Source of the DNA: Pacificoceanicola sp049341065
Lineage (GTDB): Bacteria; Pseudomonadota; Alphaproteobacteria; Rhodobacterales; Rhodobacteraceae
DNA: 64,000 nucleotides
Assembly: GCF_049341065.1 (NCBI RefSeq)
Contig: NZ_JBMPIX010000001.1
Span: 124,001 to 188,000, forward strand
Reading direction: 5' to 3'
Part shown: piece after piece, positions 36,189 to 44,768 of the stretch
How the letters are laid out: the number at the start of each line of letters is the position of its first letter
How positions within the stretch are numbered: position 1 is the stretch's first letter
Program-made: the position numbers and the translations under genes
The notes under the pieces: generated by a model
Seen by the model: only the letters and a program-made list of their open reading frames with translations
The model's database searches: none
What the model was told of the DNA's origin: nothing

Positions 36189-37487
36189 ATGCCGCCGATT
36201 CAGGACCATCCTCTGCGTTATCAGCTGGCCAATGAGCTGCACGCGCGGCCCTTTCCCTCACTGACAGCGCCTTGCCGTGCGGTCTATCTGGCGATCAAGC
36301 AGCCTTGGAATGCCGCCACGCGCGACCGCGGGCAGGACATGGAGCACCTGATCGATCTGCTGGACCGTCACGGGACAGGGCACCCGCAGCCGGGGGCGAC
36401 ACATTTTTCGGCGCGGATCGGCAAGCACACTCTGAAATGGGAACAGCACACGGAATTCGTGACCTATACGGTGTTTCTGTCTGGGCTGGGCGAAAGGCCG
36501 TTCGATCCGGCGGATTTTGACGTCTTTCCCGAAGACTGGCTCGAGTCCGCGCCCGGGGTGCGGGTGACCTCGGCAATGATCCGGATCGCGCCGCGCCCCA
36601 GTGACGATGAGATCGGCGAGTTGCTGGACAGCTGGATGGTCGCGGAAAGCGTCGCGGTCAGCCGGGTGCTGGACGACGATGCCGTGATCGCCGGGGATTT
36701 CCGGATTGATCCGGCCGGACACCAGCGCTTTGCCGTTTTCACCTCGGAGGGGGTGGGCGAACGCCGCGTGGGCCGGATCGTTCAGCGGCTTTGCGAGGTC
36801 GAAACCTACAAGACGATGTCGATGCTGGGGTTCACCCGGGTACGCCACATCGGCCCGCGCATGGGCGAGATCGACGAAGAACTGACCCGCCTGATGGAGG
36901 CAATGACCCAAGGCACAGGTCCCGAAGAAGAGACCTTGAAAGCCTTGCTCTCGGTTTCGGCGGAATTGGAAAGCCTTTCCGCGCAGTCCTCGTTCCGGCT
37001 GGGGGCGACTGGGGCCTACGAGGCCTTGGTGCACAAGCGGATCGAGGTTCTGCGCGAGACACGGTTTCTGGGGCGGCAGACCTTTGCTGAATTCATGACC
37101 CGGCGCTATCTGCCCGCCATGCGGACGGTCAAAAGCACCGAAGGGCGACTGGGTTCCATGTCGGACAGGGCGATGCGCGCGGGCGATTTGCTGCGAACCC
37201 GGGTCGAGGTGCAACGCTCGGCGCAGAACCAGCAACTGTTGGAAAGCATGAACCAGCGGGCCGAAATGCAGTTGCACCTGCAAAAAACCGTCGAAGGGCT
37301 GTCGGTCGTGGCAATCAGCTATTACGCGGTCTCTTTGGTCAGCTACCTGCTGTATCCGGTGGCCGAACCTTTGGGCCTGTCCAAGGGAACCTTGACGGCC
37401 TTGGCGGTGGTACCTGTGGTGCTGCTTGTCTGGCTGTTGATCCGGCGCATACGTATGTCGATGGAAACGCATGGGCCGGATCTGTAG
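36189..37487 (+). CDS. DUF3422 family membrane-anchored protein
   Basis: 432 residues. It begins MPPIQDHPLRYQLANELHARP, conserved in DUF3422 proteins, and has a large soluble N-terminal part, a coiled-coil-prone region, and two C-terminal helices (VVAISYYAVSLVSYLLY and LTALAVVPVVLLVWLLI). The two-helix end after a coiled coil resembles CorA-type or DUF3422 membrane tails. The function is not established. The upstream 140 bases are markedly AT-rich and probably hold its promoter. Confidence 0.85.
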   Translation: MPPIQDHPLRYQLANELHARPFPSLTAPCRAVYLAIKQPWNAATRDRGQDMEHLIDLLDRHGTGHPQPGATHFSARIGKHTLKWEQHTEFVTYTVFLSGLGERPFDPADFDVFPEDWLESAPGVRVTSAMIRIAPRPSDDEIGELLDSWMVAESVAVSRVLDDDAVIAGDFRIDPAGHQRFAVFTSEGVGERRVGRIVQRLCEVETYKTMSMLGFTRVRHIGPRMGEIDEELTRLMEAMTQGTGPEEETLKALLSVSAELESLSAQSSFRLGATGAYEALVHKRIEVLRETRFLGRQTFAEFMTRRYLPAMRTVKSTEGRLGSMSDRAMRAGDLLRTRVEVQRSAQNQQLLESMNQRAEMQLHLQKTVEGLSVVAISYYAVSLVSYLLYPVAEPLGLSKGTLTALAVVPVVLLVWLLIRRIRMSMETHGPDL

Positions 37488-37502
37488 AGCGTAAGTCGGA
37501 CC

Positions 37503-37518
37503 GGGGGGCGATGCCCCG
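37503..37518. repeat. Short GC hairpin downstream of the DUF3422 gene
   Basis: GGGGC-GAT-GCCCC, 16 bases after the stop, of the same kind as the hairpins that begin the dispersed intergenic repeats but without the conserved tail. It may act as a terminator between convergent genes. Confidence 0.4.
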
Positions 37519-37567
37519 CAGCTCTTACGGCACAGCTGCACCGGACGTTGTAACAAGGTGTAGCGCG

Positions 37568-38611
37568 TTACTCTGCCGGAACGGTGTTGAAACCACCCTG
37601 AGCCGTGCGAGACAGCGCGGCGTTGGTGGCCAAAGCGCCGACGGTGATGGCGGCCAGCGCCAAAATGGCGGCGATCGACAGCGTCGGAACACCCGATAGT
37701 CCAGCGCCCACGGTGCAGCCACCAGCAAGGACGCCGCCAACACCCATGAGCGCCGCGCCAGTCAGGTAGCGGCCGGTTTCAACCGGGGTCGAGAAGCTTT
37801 GCCAGACAAAACGACGCGCCGCGAGGGCCGAGGCAAGCGCGCCCAGCAGGACGCCTCCAATCAGCCCTGCGCCAAAGCCTGCGGGGATCGATGTGGCGGC
37901 AACGGTCCAGAACAGGGTCTCGCTCCAAGGGGAAGTGAAGCTGAGGCTTTCCATGGCGATCGGGTCGAAGTCGTCGAACAGGACAAAGCCCGTGCCGACC
38001 CAGCCCAGCGGCACCAGAAGGCCAAGCGCAGCGGCAAGGATCAGCGTGCCCGGGCGGTTGCCTGACCGCAGCGCATAGGCAAGTGTGGCGAGTGCGAGGG
38101 CAGCTGTCCAGATCAGCGGATTGCCCGGCAGCGCGGCGCTGTCCAATGCAATGGTCTGGCCGACGAGCGCAGTGCGCAAGGGGGCGAGCACGCCTTTCAG
38201 CGTTGCGTGGGCCACGATTGCAAAGACCGCCAGCACAGTGAGGGCGCGCAGGTTGCCCGTCCCCGCCAGAACCGTCAGCCGCGATGCGCAACCGCGCGTC
38301 AAAACCATGCCCGCGCCGAATAGCGCGCCGCCCGCAAGGATGGCGATCAGCGGCAGGTCACTTGCCATAAAGCGGTGGTCGGCAAAGGCAATCCACTCCA
38401 TGTAAACAGCCCCTTGGGTGCCGAGCAGGGCAACGGCCAGAGCCGTCAGCCAGACCCCCATGGCGGCGCGGCGGTCTTCACCAATCAGGGCGCGGCGGAA
38501 ACAGAACTTGGTCCGTTCAGCCAGAACGCCGTAAAGCGCGCCAAGGGCAAGGGCGAAATAGACCGCCACTTGCGGCGCGGTGAGGGTTTCGAAGCCAAGG
38601 GATTCGAACAT
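37568..38611 (-). CDS. YeeE/YedE-family sulfur-compound transporter
   Basis: 347 residues with about ten helices. The repeated glycine/cysteine motifs GAGMVLTRGCASRLTVLAG and GGVLAGGCTVGAGLSG are diagnostic of YeeE/YedE proteins; the best studied member takes up thiosulfate. The C-terminal half mirrors the first. It stands alone, with no TusA-like partner gene next to it. A perfect palindrome lies just upstream of the ribosome binding site. Confidence 0.87.
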   Translation of the reverse strand: MFESLGFETLTAPQVAVYFALALGALYGVLAERTKFCFRRALIGEDRRAAMGVWLTALAVALLGTQGAVYMEWIAFADHRFMASDLPLIAILAGGALFGAGMVLTRGCASRLTVLAGTGNLRALTVLAVFAIVAHATLKGVLAPLRTALVGQTIALDSAALPGNPLIWTAALALATLAYALRSGNRPGTLILAAALGLLVPLGWVGTGFVLFDDFDPIAMESLSFTSPWSETLFWTVAATSIPAGFGAGLIGGVLLGALASALAARRFVWQSFSTPVETGRYLTGAALMGVGGVLAGGCTVGAGLSGVPTLSIAAILALAAITVGALATNAALSRTAQGGFNTVPAE

Positions 38612-38626
38612 GGGGCAACCTCCGGT

Positions 38627-38643
38627 TTGGAATAATGTTCCAA
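38627..38643 (-). promoter_or_regulatory. Palindrome upstream of the YeeE gene, possible operator
   Basis: TTGGAATAATGTTCCAA has perfect six-base arms around a five-base centre and begins 16 bases upstream of the ATG at 38611, just behind the GGAGG site. Related GGAAC/GTTCC pieces recur near 38702 and 38739. This is a plausible repressor site; the regulator is unknown. Confidence 0.45.
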
Positions 38644-38756
38644 TGAAGGGCCAAGTGGACAGCTGGCAAGGCCTTTGTTTATAGGCTGCCGCCGGTCTGT
38701 TGGAACGTTTTTCCGCTGGGACCCTTGCGGTGCGAACAAATGTTCCGGGCCATGAA

Positions 38757-38787
38757 AAAGGGGCGGTAGAAGTTCTGCCGCCCCTTT
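38757..38787 (-). terminator. Intrinsic terminator of the peptide ABC operon
   Basis: A long stem AAAGGGGCGG...CCGCCCCTTT extends through a G-U pair to a minimal loop, with a T-tract (CTTTTTC) after it on the minus strand. It lies 30 bases after the end of the second permease gene. Confidence 0.85.
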
Positions 38788-38816
38788 GGGTCTTGGTCTG
38801 ACTGTCCTTATTTGGT

Positions 38817-39797
38817 TCAGCGCCCGCGAATACGCGGATCCAGCGCGTCGCGCAGCCCGTCGCCGATGTAGTTCACCGACAGGACGGTGACCGAGATGGC
38901 GATTCCCGGCAGGATCACACGCTCGGGGTATTGCTCCATCCTCTGCACGGCGTCGGCCAGCATCTTGCCCCAGGTCGGGAAGTCAGAGGGGAAGCCGACG
39001 CCAAGAAAGCTGAGCGCGGATTCAGTGATGATGGCTGTGGCCAGACCCAGCGCGGCCGAAACCATGATGGGCGAGAGGACGTTGGGCAAAAGGTGCTTGC
39101 GGATGATCTTGCCGTTTGTGGTGCCGATCGAGCGGGCCGCAAGCACGAATTCGCGTTCCTTGATGGCAAGCACATCGCCGCGCACGATGCGCGCCGTTGG
39201 CATCCATGACGTGATGGCGATGATCGTTACGATCAGGATGAACATGCCGCCTTCGGGGCCAAAGCCCGCGCGTAGCGGTTGTCGGAACAGTGTCACCGCC
39301 AAGAGCAGCAGCGGCAGGATCGGCAGCGCGAGGAACAGATCGGTTGTGCGCATCAGCAAGCCGTCGATCTTGCGGAAGTATCCCGCCAGAACGCCGATGG
39401 CCGTGCCGATCACAAGGCTGAGGATCATCGCCGCCCAGCCCACGGCCATCGAGGCACGCCCGCCGGCAATGATCTGGGCAAGGTTGTCGCGGCCAAGCTG
39501 GTCCGAGCCGAGCGGTTTGGCCCAACTGACCTTGGCGCCTGAATCCCAGATTGCGGTGTAGATCGGGCGCATGTCCTTGTTTCGGATGTCCAGCTTTTGC
39601 GGATCGACCGTCCAGATATAAGGGCCGATGAGCACCACAAGCGTGATGAAGACAAGGAACCCAAGGCCGAACATTGCCCCCTTGTGCTTGCGGAACTGAT
39701 CCCAGACATCCTTGCCGCGCGATCTGGGCGGGGCGAGGGGGGCGGTATCCTTGAGCGCTTCGATTGGGGTTGGGCTTGCGGGCACGGGGTCAGTCAT
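38817..39797 (-). CDS. Peptide ABC transporter permease, DppC/OppC type
   Basis: 326 residues with about six helices: a long N-terminal tail, a first helix FGLGFLVFITLVVLIGPY, and the EAA-type loop in the C-terminal half. SDQLGRDNLAQIIAGGRASM is a common signature of OppC-like permeases. The ATG at 39797 overlaps the end of the partner permease gene by eight bases. It works with the DppB-like permease, the binding protein and the divergent ATPase. Confidence 0.9.
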   Translation of the reverse strand: MTDPVPASPTPIEALKDTAPLAPPRSRGKDVWDQFRKHKGAMFGLGFLVFITLVVLIGPYIWTVDPQKLDIRNKDMRPIYTAIWDSGAKVSWAKPLGSDQLGRDNLAQIIAGGRASMAVGWAAMILSLVIGTAIGVLAGYFRKIDGLLMRTTDLFLALPILPLLLLAVTLFRQPLRAGFGPEGGMFILIVTIIAITSWMPTARIVRGDVLAIKEREFVLAARSIGTTNGKIIRKHLLPNVLSPIMVSAALGLATAIITESALSFLGVGFPSDFPTWGKMLADAVQRMEQYPERVILPGIAISVTVLSVNYIGDGLRDALDPRIRGR

Positions 39798-40797
39798 AGC
39801 GGATCCTCGGGTCAAGGATGCCGTAGAGGATGTCGGCAATCAGGTTGAACATCACGATGAGCACAGCAAAGATAAAGGTCAGCGTCATCACACCCGGCAG
39901 ATCGTTCGCGAACAGCCATGTGAGCAGAAGCTGCCCGATGCCGTTCACCTTGAAGACGTTCTCGGTGATGATGGCGCCGCCGAAGATCGACGGGATGCCA
40001 AGCGCGATCACCGTGACCACCGGGATCATCGAGTTGCGCAGCACGTGCACCATGACCACCACCGCTTCGGACAGGCCCTTGGCGCGGGCGGTGCGGACGT
40101 AATCCTGATTAAGATTGTCGAGCATGGTGGCGCGCATGTAGCGCGACAGCTGCGCCGTGATCTGCAGGGCCAGAACCATCACCGGCATGATCATCTGTTG
40201 CAGTTGTACTTTGAAGCTTGCCCAGTCCTTGACCACGTGGGTGGTGTCATAGATCGACGGGAACCAGCCAAGTTGTACCGAAAAGATCACGATCAATAGC
40301 GGGCCAGTAAAGAAAGGCGGGATCGAAAAGCCGATCATCGTCACGAAGGTACCGGCCTGATCGAACACCGAATACTGGCGGTAGGCGGAATAGATACCAA
40401 CCGGAATGGCGATCAGGATCGCCACCACATAGGCCACGCCCACAACCGTCAGGGTCTGCGGAATACGCTGCACCACGATGTCCATCACCGGGGACCGTGT
40501 CTGCCACGAGATGACGCGCTGCTTGCCTTCCGAGAAATCGGTGCCAAAGAGCCAGTCAAAGAAGACCTGCGGTTCGACCCAGAAGACCTGGACCAGCCAT
40601 TTCCAGTATTGCACCAAAGGCGGCTGGCCTACGCCAAGCGCCTCTCGCATCTTTTGTTTGACCTCGTCCGGGACGGTCAATGGCACTTGGGCCATGGGAT
40701 CGCCGGGGGCGAGTTGCAGTAACATGAAAATCACGAAACTGATGAACAGAAGCGTCGGGATCGAAAGGATCAACCGTCGCAGGGCGTATGAAAGCAT
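39790..40797 (-). CDS. Peptide ABC transporter permease, DppB/OppB type
   Basis: 335 residues, starting MLSYALRRLILSIPTLLFIS, the classical N-terminus of DppB/OppB permeases. The C-terminal half has the conserved YVRTARAKGLSEAVVVMVHV loop that contacts the ATPase. It follows the binding-protein gene after a 100-base spacer with two hairpins. Confidence 0.92.
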   Translation of the reverse strand: MLSYALRRLILSIPTLLFISFVIFMLLQLAPGDPMAQVPLTVPDEVKQKMREALGVGQPPLVQYWKWLVQVFWVEPQVFFDWLFGTDFSEGKQRVISWQTRSPVMDIVVQRIPQTLTVVGVAYVVAILIAIPVGIYSAYRQYSVFDQAGTFVTMIGFSIPPFFTGPLLIVIFSVQLGWFPSIYDTTHVVKDWASFKVQLQQMIMPVMVLALQITAQLSRYMRATMLDNLNQDYVRTARAKGLSEAVVVMVHVLRNSMIPVVTVIALGIPSIFGGAIITENVFKVNGIGQLLLTWLFANDLPGVMTLTFIFAVLIVMFNLIADILYGILDPRIRYD

Positions 40798-40838
40798 CGG
40801 CGCCTCGGGTCAGAAGTTTCTTTTTGTTCGGTTCAGCA

Positions 40839-40890
40839 GGTAAGGCGGCAAAACCGCCTTACCGTTGGTCGGGGCGGGGTTTCCCCCGCC
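40839..40890 (-). promoter_or_regulatory. Two tandem hairpins between binding-protein and permease genes
   Basis: One stem of ten perfect pairs, GGTAAGGCGG / CCGCCTTACC (40839-40863), and a second, GGCGGGG / CCCCGCC (40873-40890). No T-tract follows. Such hairpins commonly protect the binding-protein message so that it is made in excess over the permeases. Confidence 0.6.
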
Positions 40891-40897
40891 GCCGTCC

Positions 40898-42595
40898 TTA
40901 CTGCATGCGGTACCAGTCCGCGACATTCCAAAGCTCGGAGTCCCAGACGTTCAGCTTCACACCGCCAAGCGAGTTGGCATGGGCCGAAAGACGGCCACGG
41001 TGCACCAGCGGGATCAGCGATCCACGCTCGAACGCGATGCGGCTCAGCTCTTTGCCGATACGATGGCGCTCGGCCATGTCTGCGGTCTCGGACAGCTGCT
41101 TGTGCAGGGCATCGAATTCCTCGTCGCAGAAGCGCGAGATGTTTTCGCCCTGCCACTGGGTTTCCGGACGCGGAGCCTTGTCGCACAGACCGTTGCCAAG
41201 ATAGGCTTGCGGATCGGTGCCGTTGAAGGTGTTGGCGTACATTTCGACGTCAGCATAGAACTTCTGGAAGGTGTCGGGCGACCCCGCGTCCCCGCCGAAG
41301 AAGACCGAGCTGTCGACGTTGCGCAGTTCGACTTCCATGCCGATCTGTTCCCACCAGTCCTTGATCAAAGCCTGAAAGTCCTGACGGACGGCGTTGGTCG
41401 AGGTCTGATAGAGGATCGACAGCGGCACGCCGTCTTTTTCGCGCACGCCGTCGCCGTCGGTGTCGACGATACCAGCGGCATCCAGCATGGCCTTGGCGCC
41501 GTCGATGTCCTGCACGTCGCAGCCTTCGACTTCGATGGCAAAGGCTTCGGGGGCCGGAACCCAGGAACAGCTGACACGGCCAGCCTGACCATAGCCGACC
41601 TCAACCAGAAGCGGGCGGTCAATGGCCATGGACATGGCTTTGTAAACCGCCGGATCGCTCAGGAAGGGGTGCGGGCGCACGACAGAGCGCTCGTCCGGGC
41701 CAAGATCAGGGCTGGGGTTGGTGTTGTTCAGCATGATGCGCTCAAGCAGCGGACCAAAGCCTGCCACGGGAACGCCCTTGCCGCCTTCTTGCATGCTGGC
41801 GATCACATCGGGGGCCAGCTGAAGGTTCCAGGCATAGTCAAATTCGCCGGTTTCCATCACCGCGCGGCCCGCAGCCGCCGCATCGCCGCCACCTTTGAAG
41901 GTGACCTTGGCAAAGGCTGGCTTGGCCGGATCGCGGTAGTTGGGATTGGCCGACAGGGTGATCACGTCGTTCGGCTTGAATTCGTCCACCACGAAGGGGC
42001 CCGTGCCGATGGGGTTGAAATTCTGCTCGGTGCACGAAGAGGCCGCGGCGCCAAGGCAGTCTGCGAACTGGGCTTTCTGCAGGATCGGGCTCTCACCGCC
42101 GACGAAGGCCGTGTAGGGATTCGGCATCGGGTTTTCGTAGTTGATCACCACGGTGGACGCATCCGGTGTTTCGACCGACGTAATGCCGCCGAATTTGGTC
42201 AACTGTGCGCAGCCGCCTTCGGGATGGGTGCAATACTCGTAGGTGAATTTCACGTCTTCCGAGGTGAAATCCGTGCCGTCCGACCACTTCAGGCCCGGGG
42301 TCAGCTTGTAGGTAATCTGCTTGAGATCCTCGCGCAGACCGCCGTTTTCCAGCGTCGGGATTTCGTCGACCAGCCAAGCGACCAGCGTGCCGGTTTCGTC
42401 ATAGCGCAGCAGGGGTTCGATGATCATCGAGCTGGATTCGACATCCTTGGTACCGCCCGAAAGGAAGGGGTTCAGGATGGAAGGGGCTTGCCAGTAGATG
42501 ATCTTTACTTCGCCGTCCGCACCGCGTTCGGCAAAGGCGGCTGGGGCCAGTGCAAAGCACGCGGCGGCCCCCAGCATGAGGGTTCTAAGCTTCAT
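40898..42595 (-). CDS. Peptide ABC transporter substrate-binding protein
   Basis: 565 residues of the SBP_bac_5 (family 5) periplasmic binding proteins for peptides and related solutes. The signal peptide MKLRTLMLGAAACFALAPAA is cut near AFA-E. TYKLTPGLKWSDGTDFTSED is the family's conserved early block. It has several cysteines that could pair in the periplasm. It heads the minus-strand operon; the ligand is not evident, though the neighbouring deacylases suggest peptides or N-acyl amino acids. Confidence 0.92.
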   Translation of the reverse strand: MKLRTLMLGAAACFALAPAAFAERGADGEVKIIYWQAPSILNPFLSGGTKDVESSSMIIEPLLRYDETGTLVAWLVDEIPTLENGGLREDLKQITYKLTPGLKWSDGTDFTSEDVKFTYEYCTHPEGGCAQLTKFGGITSVETPDASTVVINYENPMPNPYTAFVGGESPILQKAQFADCLGAAASSCTEQNFNPIGTGPFVVDEFKPNDVITLSANPNYRDPAKPAFAKVTFKGGGDAAAAGRAVMETGEFDYAWNLQLAPDVIASMQEGGKGVPVAGFGPLLERIMLNNTNPSPDLGPDERSVVRPHPFLSDPAVYKAMSMAIDRPLLVEVGYGQAGRVSCSWVPAPEAFAIEVEGCDVQDIDGAKAMLDAAGIVDTDGDGVREKDGVPLSILYQTSTNAVRQDFQALIKDWWEQIGMEVELRNVDSSVFFGGDAGSPDTFQKFYADVEMYANTFNGTDPQAYLGNGLCDKAPRPETQWQGENISRFCDEEFDALHKQLSETADMAERHRIGKELSRIAFERGSLIPLVHRGRLSAHANSLGGVKLNVWDSELWNVADWYRMQ

Positions 42596-42851
42596 GTCTC
42601 ACTCCTAGTTGGACCGGGGCAATGCCCGATTCTTGTTGATTGCGGCGAGGTTGTCGGCTGTGCCTACGGACTGCAAGGGACCATATTCGGTGTCATCCCG
42701 GCAATACGCGCGTCACATACATCCCCACTCTGCCCACCATCGAAACAGAGTTTGCGCAAATTGCAAGCATTGCCTTCGAGTTAAGCAGTTGAAGGTTTGA
42801 CAGTGCTGAAAACATAGCCTTACCGTCAGGAGGACGAAGAGAGGACGCAAA

Positions 42852-44684
42852 ATGCTCGACGACACGACAGCAGGCCCGATTGCCCGGATCGAAAAACTCC
42901 GGGTTCAATTCCAGACCAAGGATGGCCCGGTGGTCGGGGTCGAGGACGTCTCGTTTGACATCAATTCCGGCGAAACCGTTTGTGTCGTTGGTGAATCCGG
43001 CTCCGGGAAATCGGTTTCGTCACTGTCGCTGATGCGGCTGGTGGAATACGGCGGCGGCGAGATCGCCAATGGCCGACTGCTCTTTGACCGCAAGGATGGC
43101 GAAGAGATCGATCTGGCGCAGGCCGGACAGGGGCTGATGCGGACGATTCGCGGCAATGAGATCGGGATGATCTTCCAGGAGCCGATGACCGCGCTGAACC
43201 CGGTGTTCACGGTGGGCCGCCAGTTGACCGAAGGATTGCGGGTCCACAAGGGCATGTCGCGGGCGCAGGCCGAGGCGCGGGCGCTGGAACTGCTGCGGCA
43301 AGTGCGCATCCCCGAGCCGGAGCGGCGGCTGAAACAATACCCGCACGAATTGTCGGGCGGCATGCGCCAGCGGGTGGTGATCGCCATGGCGCTGGCCTGC
43401 GAGCCGCGCCTGTTGATCGCGGATGAGCCGACGACGGCGCTGGACGTGACCATTCAGGCCGAAATCCTTGCATTGATCGACCGGCTCAAGCGCGAGACCG
43501 GCACCGCCGTTATGTTCATCACCCACGACATGGCGGTGGTGGCGCAGATGGCGGACCGCGTGGTTGTCATGTTCCGCGGCAACAAGGTCGAAGAGGGCAC
43601 CGTCGAGCAGATATTTGAAGCGCCGCAACATCCCTACACGCAGGCTTTGCTGGCGGCGGTCCCCAAGCTGGGCGAGATGAAAGGCAAGACCTTGCCTGAA
43701 CCCATGCGCCTGCTGGGCCACAAGGAATCCGAGGTCAAGCCGATCAAGGGCGAGGACACGGTGTTGCTCGACGTGCAAGGGCTGACCACGCGCTTTGCAG
43801 TGCGGGGCGGCTTTTTCCGGCGGCATATCTCGAACGTCCATGCGGTCGAGGATGTCTCGTTCAAGATCAACAAGGGGCAGACGCTGAGCCTTGTTGGGGA
43901 GTCGGGCTGCGGCAAGTCCAGCGCCGGGCGTTCGATCCTGCGACTGGTCGAGCCGATCGCCGGCAAGATCATGCTGGACGGAGTGGATGTGATGGCCCTG
44001 TCGCAATCGGAACTGCGCGATGAGCGGCGCGAGATGCAAATGATCTTTCAGGATCCCTTTGCCTCGCTCAACCCGCAGATGCAGCTGGCCGATCAGGTGG
44101 CCGAGCCGATCAACAATTACCGAACCGAAACCGGCAGCGCCGTGATGGACCGGGTGGCCGGGCTGTTCGATCGGGTGGAGCTGCCGCGCAGCTTCATGCG
44201 GCGCTATCCGCACGAGCTTTCGGGCGGTCAGCGGCAAAGGATCGCGATCGCGCGGGCGCTGGCGCTGAACCCCAAGCTGATCGTTTCGGATGAGGCCGTG
44301 TCGGCGCTGGATGTGTCTGTGCAGGCGCAGGTGCTGAACCTGATGATGGAATTGCAGGCCGATCTGGGGCTGTCCTATCTGTTCATCAGCCATGACATGG
44401 CCGTGGTCGAGCGGGTGAGTCACAATGTCGGGGTCATGTACCTTGGCCGGATCGTGGAACTGGGGCCGCGGCAGGCGGTCTTTGAGGATCCGCAGCATCC
44501 CTATACACAGGCCTTGATGAAAGCGGTTCCGATTGCCGATCCGCATCGGCGCAAGTCCGAGAAGGACCTGAACTTCAAGCCGATCCCGTCGCCGATCCAC
44601 CCGGTCGAGTACGAGCCCGCGCCGTCGGAATACAATGAAGTCAGCCCGGGGCATTTCGTGCTGACCACCGACAGCGGGTACTGA
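42852..44684 (+). CDS. Fused DppD-DppF-type ABC ATPase
   Basis: 610 residues with two complete ATPase domains. The first has GESGSGKS, LSGGMRQRVVIAMAL and LLIADEPTTALD; the second has GESGCGKSSAGR, LSGGQRQRIAIARAL and LIVSDEAVSALD. Each is followed by the oligopeptide-transporter C-terminal domain. A fused pair replaces separate DppD and DppF and would energise the importer encoded divergently. In the second Walker B, Ala replaces the usual Pro (DEAVSALD). Confidence 0.94.
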   Translation: MLDDTTAGPIARIEKLRVQFQTKDGPVVGVEDVSFDINSGETVCVVGESGSGKSVSSLSLMRLVEYGGGEIANGRLLFDRKDGEEIDLAQAGQGLMRTIRGNEIGMIFQEPMTALNPVFTVGRQLTEGLRVHKGMSRAQAEARALELLRQVRIPEPERRLKQYPHELSGGMRQRVVIAMALACEPRLLIADEPTTALDVTIQAEILALIDRLKRETGTAVMFITHDMAVVAQMADRVVVMFRGNKVEEGTVEQIFEAPQHPYTQALLAAVPKLGEMKGKTLPEPMRLLGHKESEVKPIKGEDTVLLDVQGLTTRFAVRGGFFRRHISNVHAVEDVSFKINKGQTLSLVGESGCGKSSAGRSILRLVEPIAGKIMLDGVDVMALSQSELRDERREMQMIFQDPFASLNPQMQLADQVAEPINNYRTETGSAVMDRVAGLFDRVELPRSFMRRYPHELSGGQRQRIAIARALALNPKLIVSDEAVSALDVSVQAQVLNLMMELQADLGLSYLFISHDMAVVERVSHNVGVMYLGRIVELGPRQAVFEDPQHPYTQALMKAVPIADPHRRKSEKDLNFKPIPSPIHPVEYEPAPSEYNEVSPGHFVLTTDSGY

Positions 44685-44697
44685 TTTTCGGACGGCG

Positions 44698-44750
44698 GAG
44701 CGAGGGGCGCTGCCCCTCGCGCTCCCCGAGGTATTTAGAGCCCAAAGAAA
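44698..44750 (+). repeat. Dispersed hairpin-plus-tail intergenic repeat, diverged copy
   Basis: A nine-pair hairpin GCGAGGGGC / GCCCCTCGC (44700-44720) is followed by CTCCCCGAGGTATTT and a tail ending CCCAAAGAAA. The order is the same as in the copies at 22621 and 57960, but the tail is clearly diverged. It sits between two co-directional genes, 19 bases before the next start. Confidence 0.55.
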
Positions 44751-44768
44751 CATGGAAAGTGAGTTTTG

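Noticed and set aside
40865..42784. Plus-strand frame of 639 codons opposite the binding-protein gene
   Set aside because: It is an antisense shadow; the minus strand encodes a clear family-5 binding protein with a signal peptide.
43020..44753. Minus-strand frame of 577 codons opposite the ABC ATPase gene
   Set aside because: The plus strand has two full sets of ATPase motifs, while the minus frame is His/Arg/Gln-rich without motifs.
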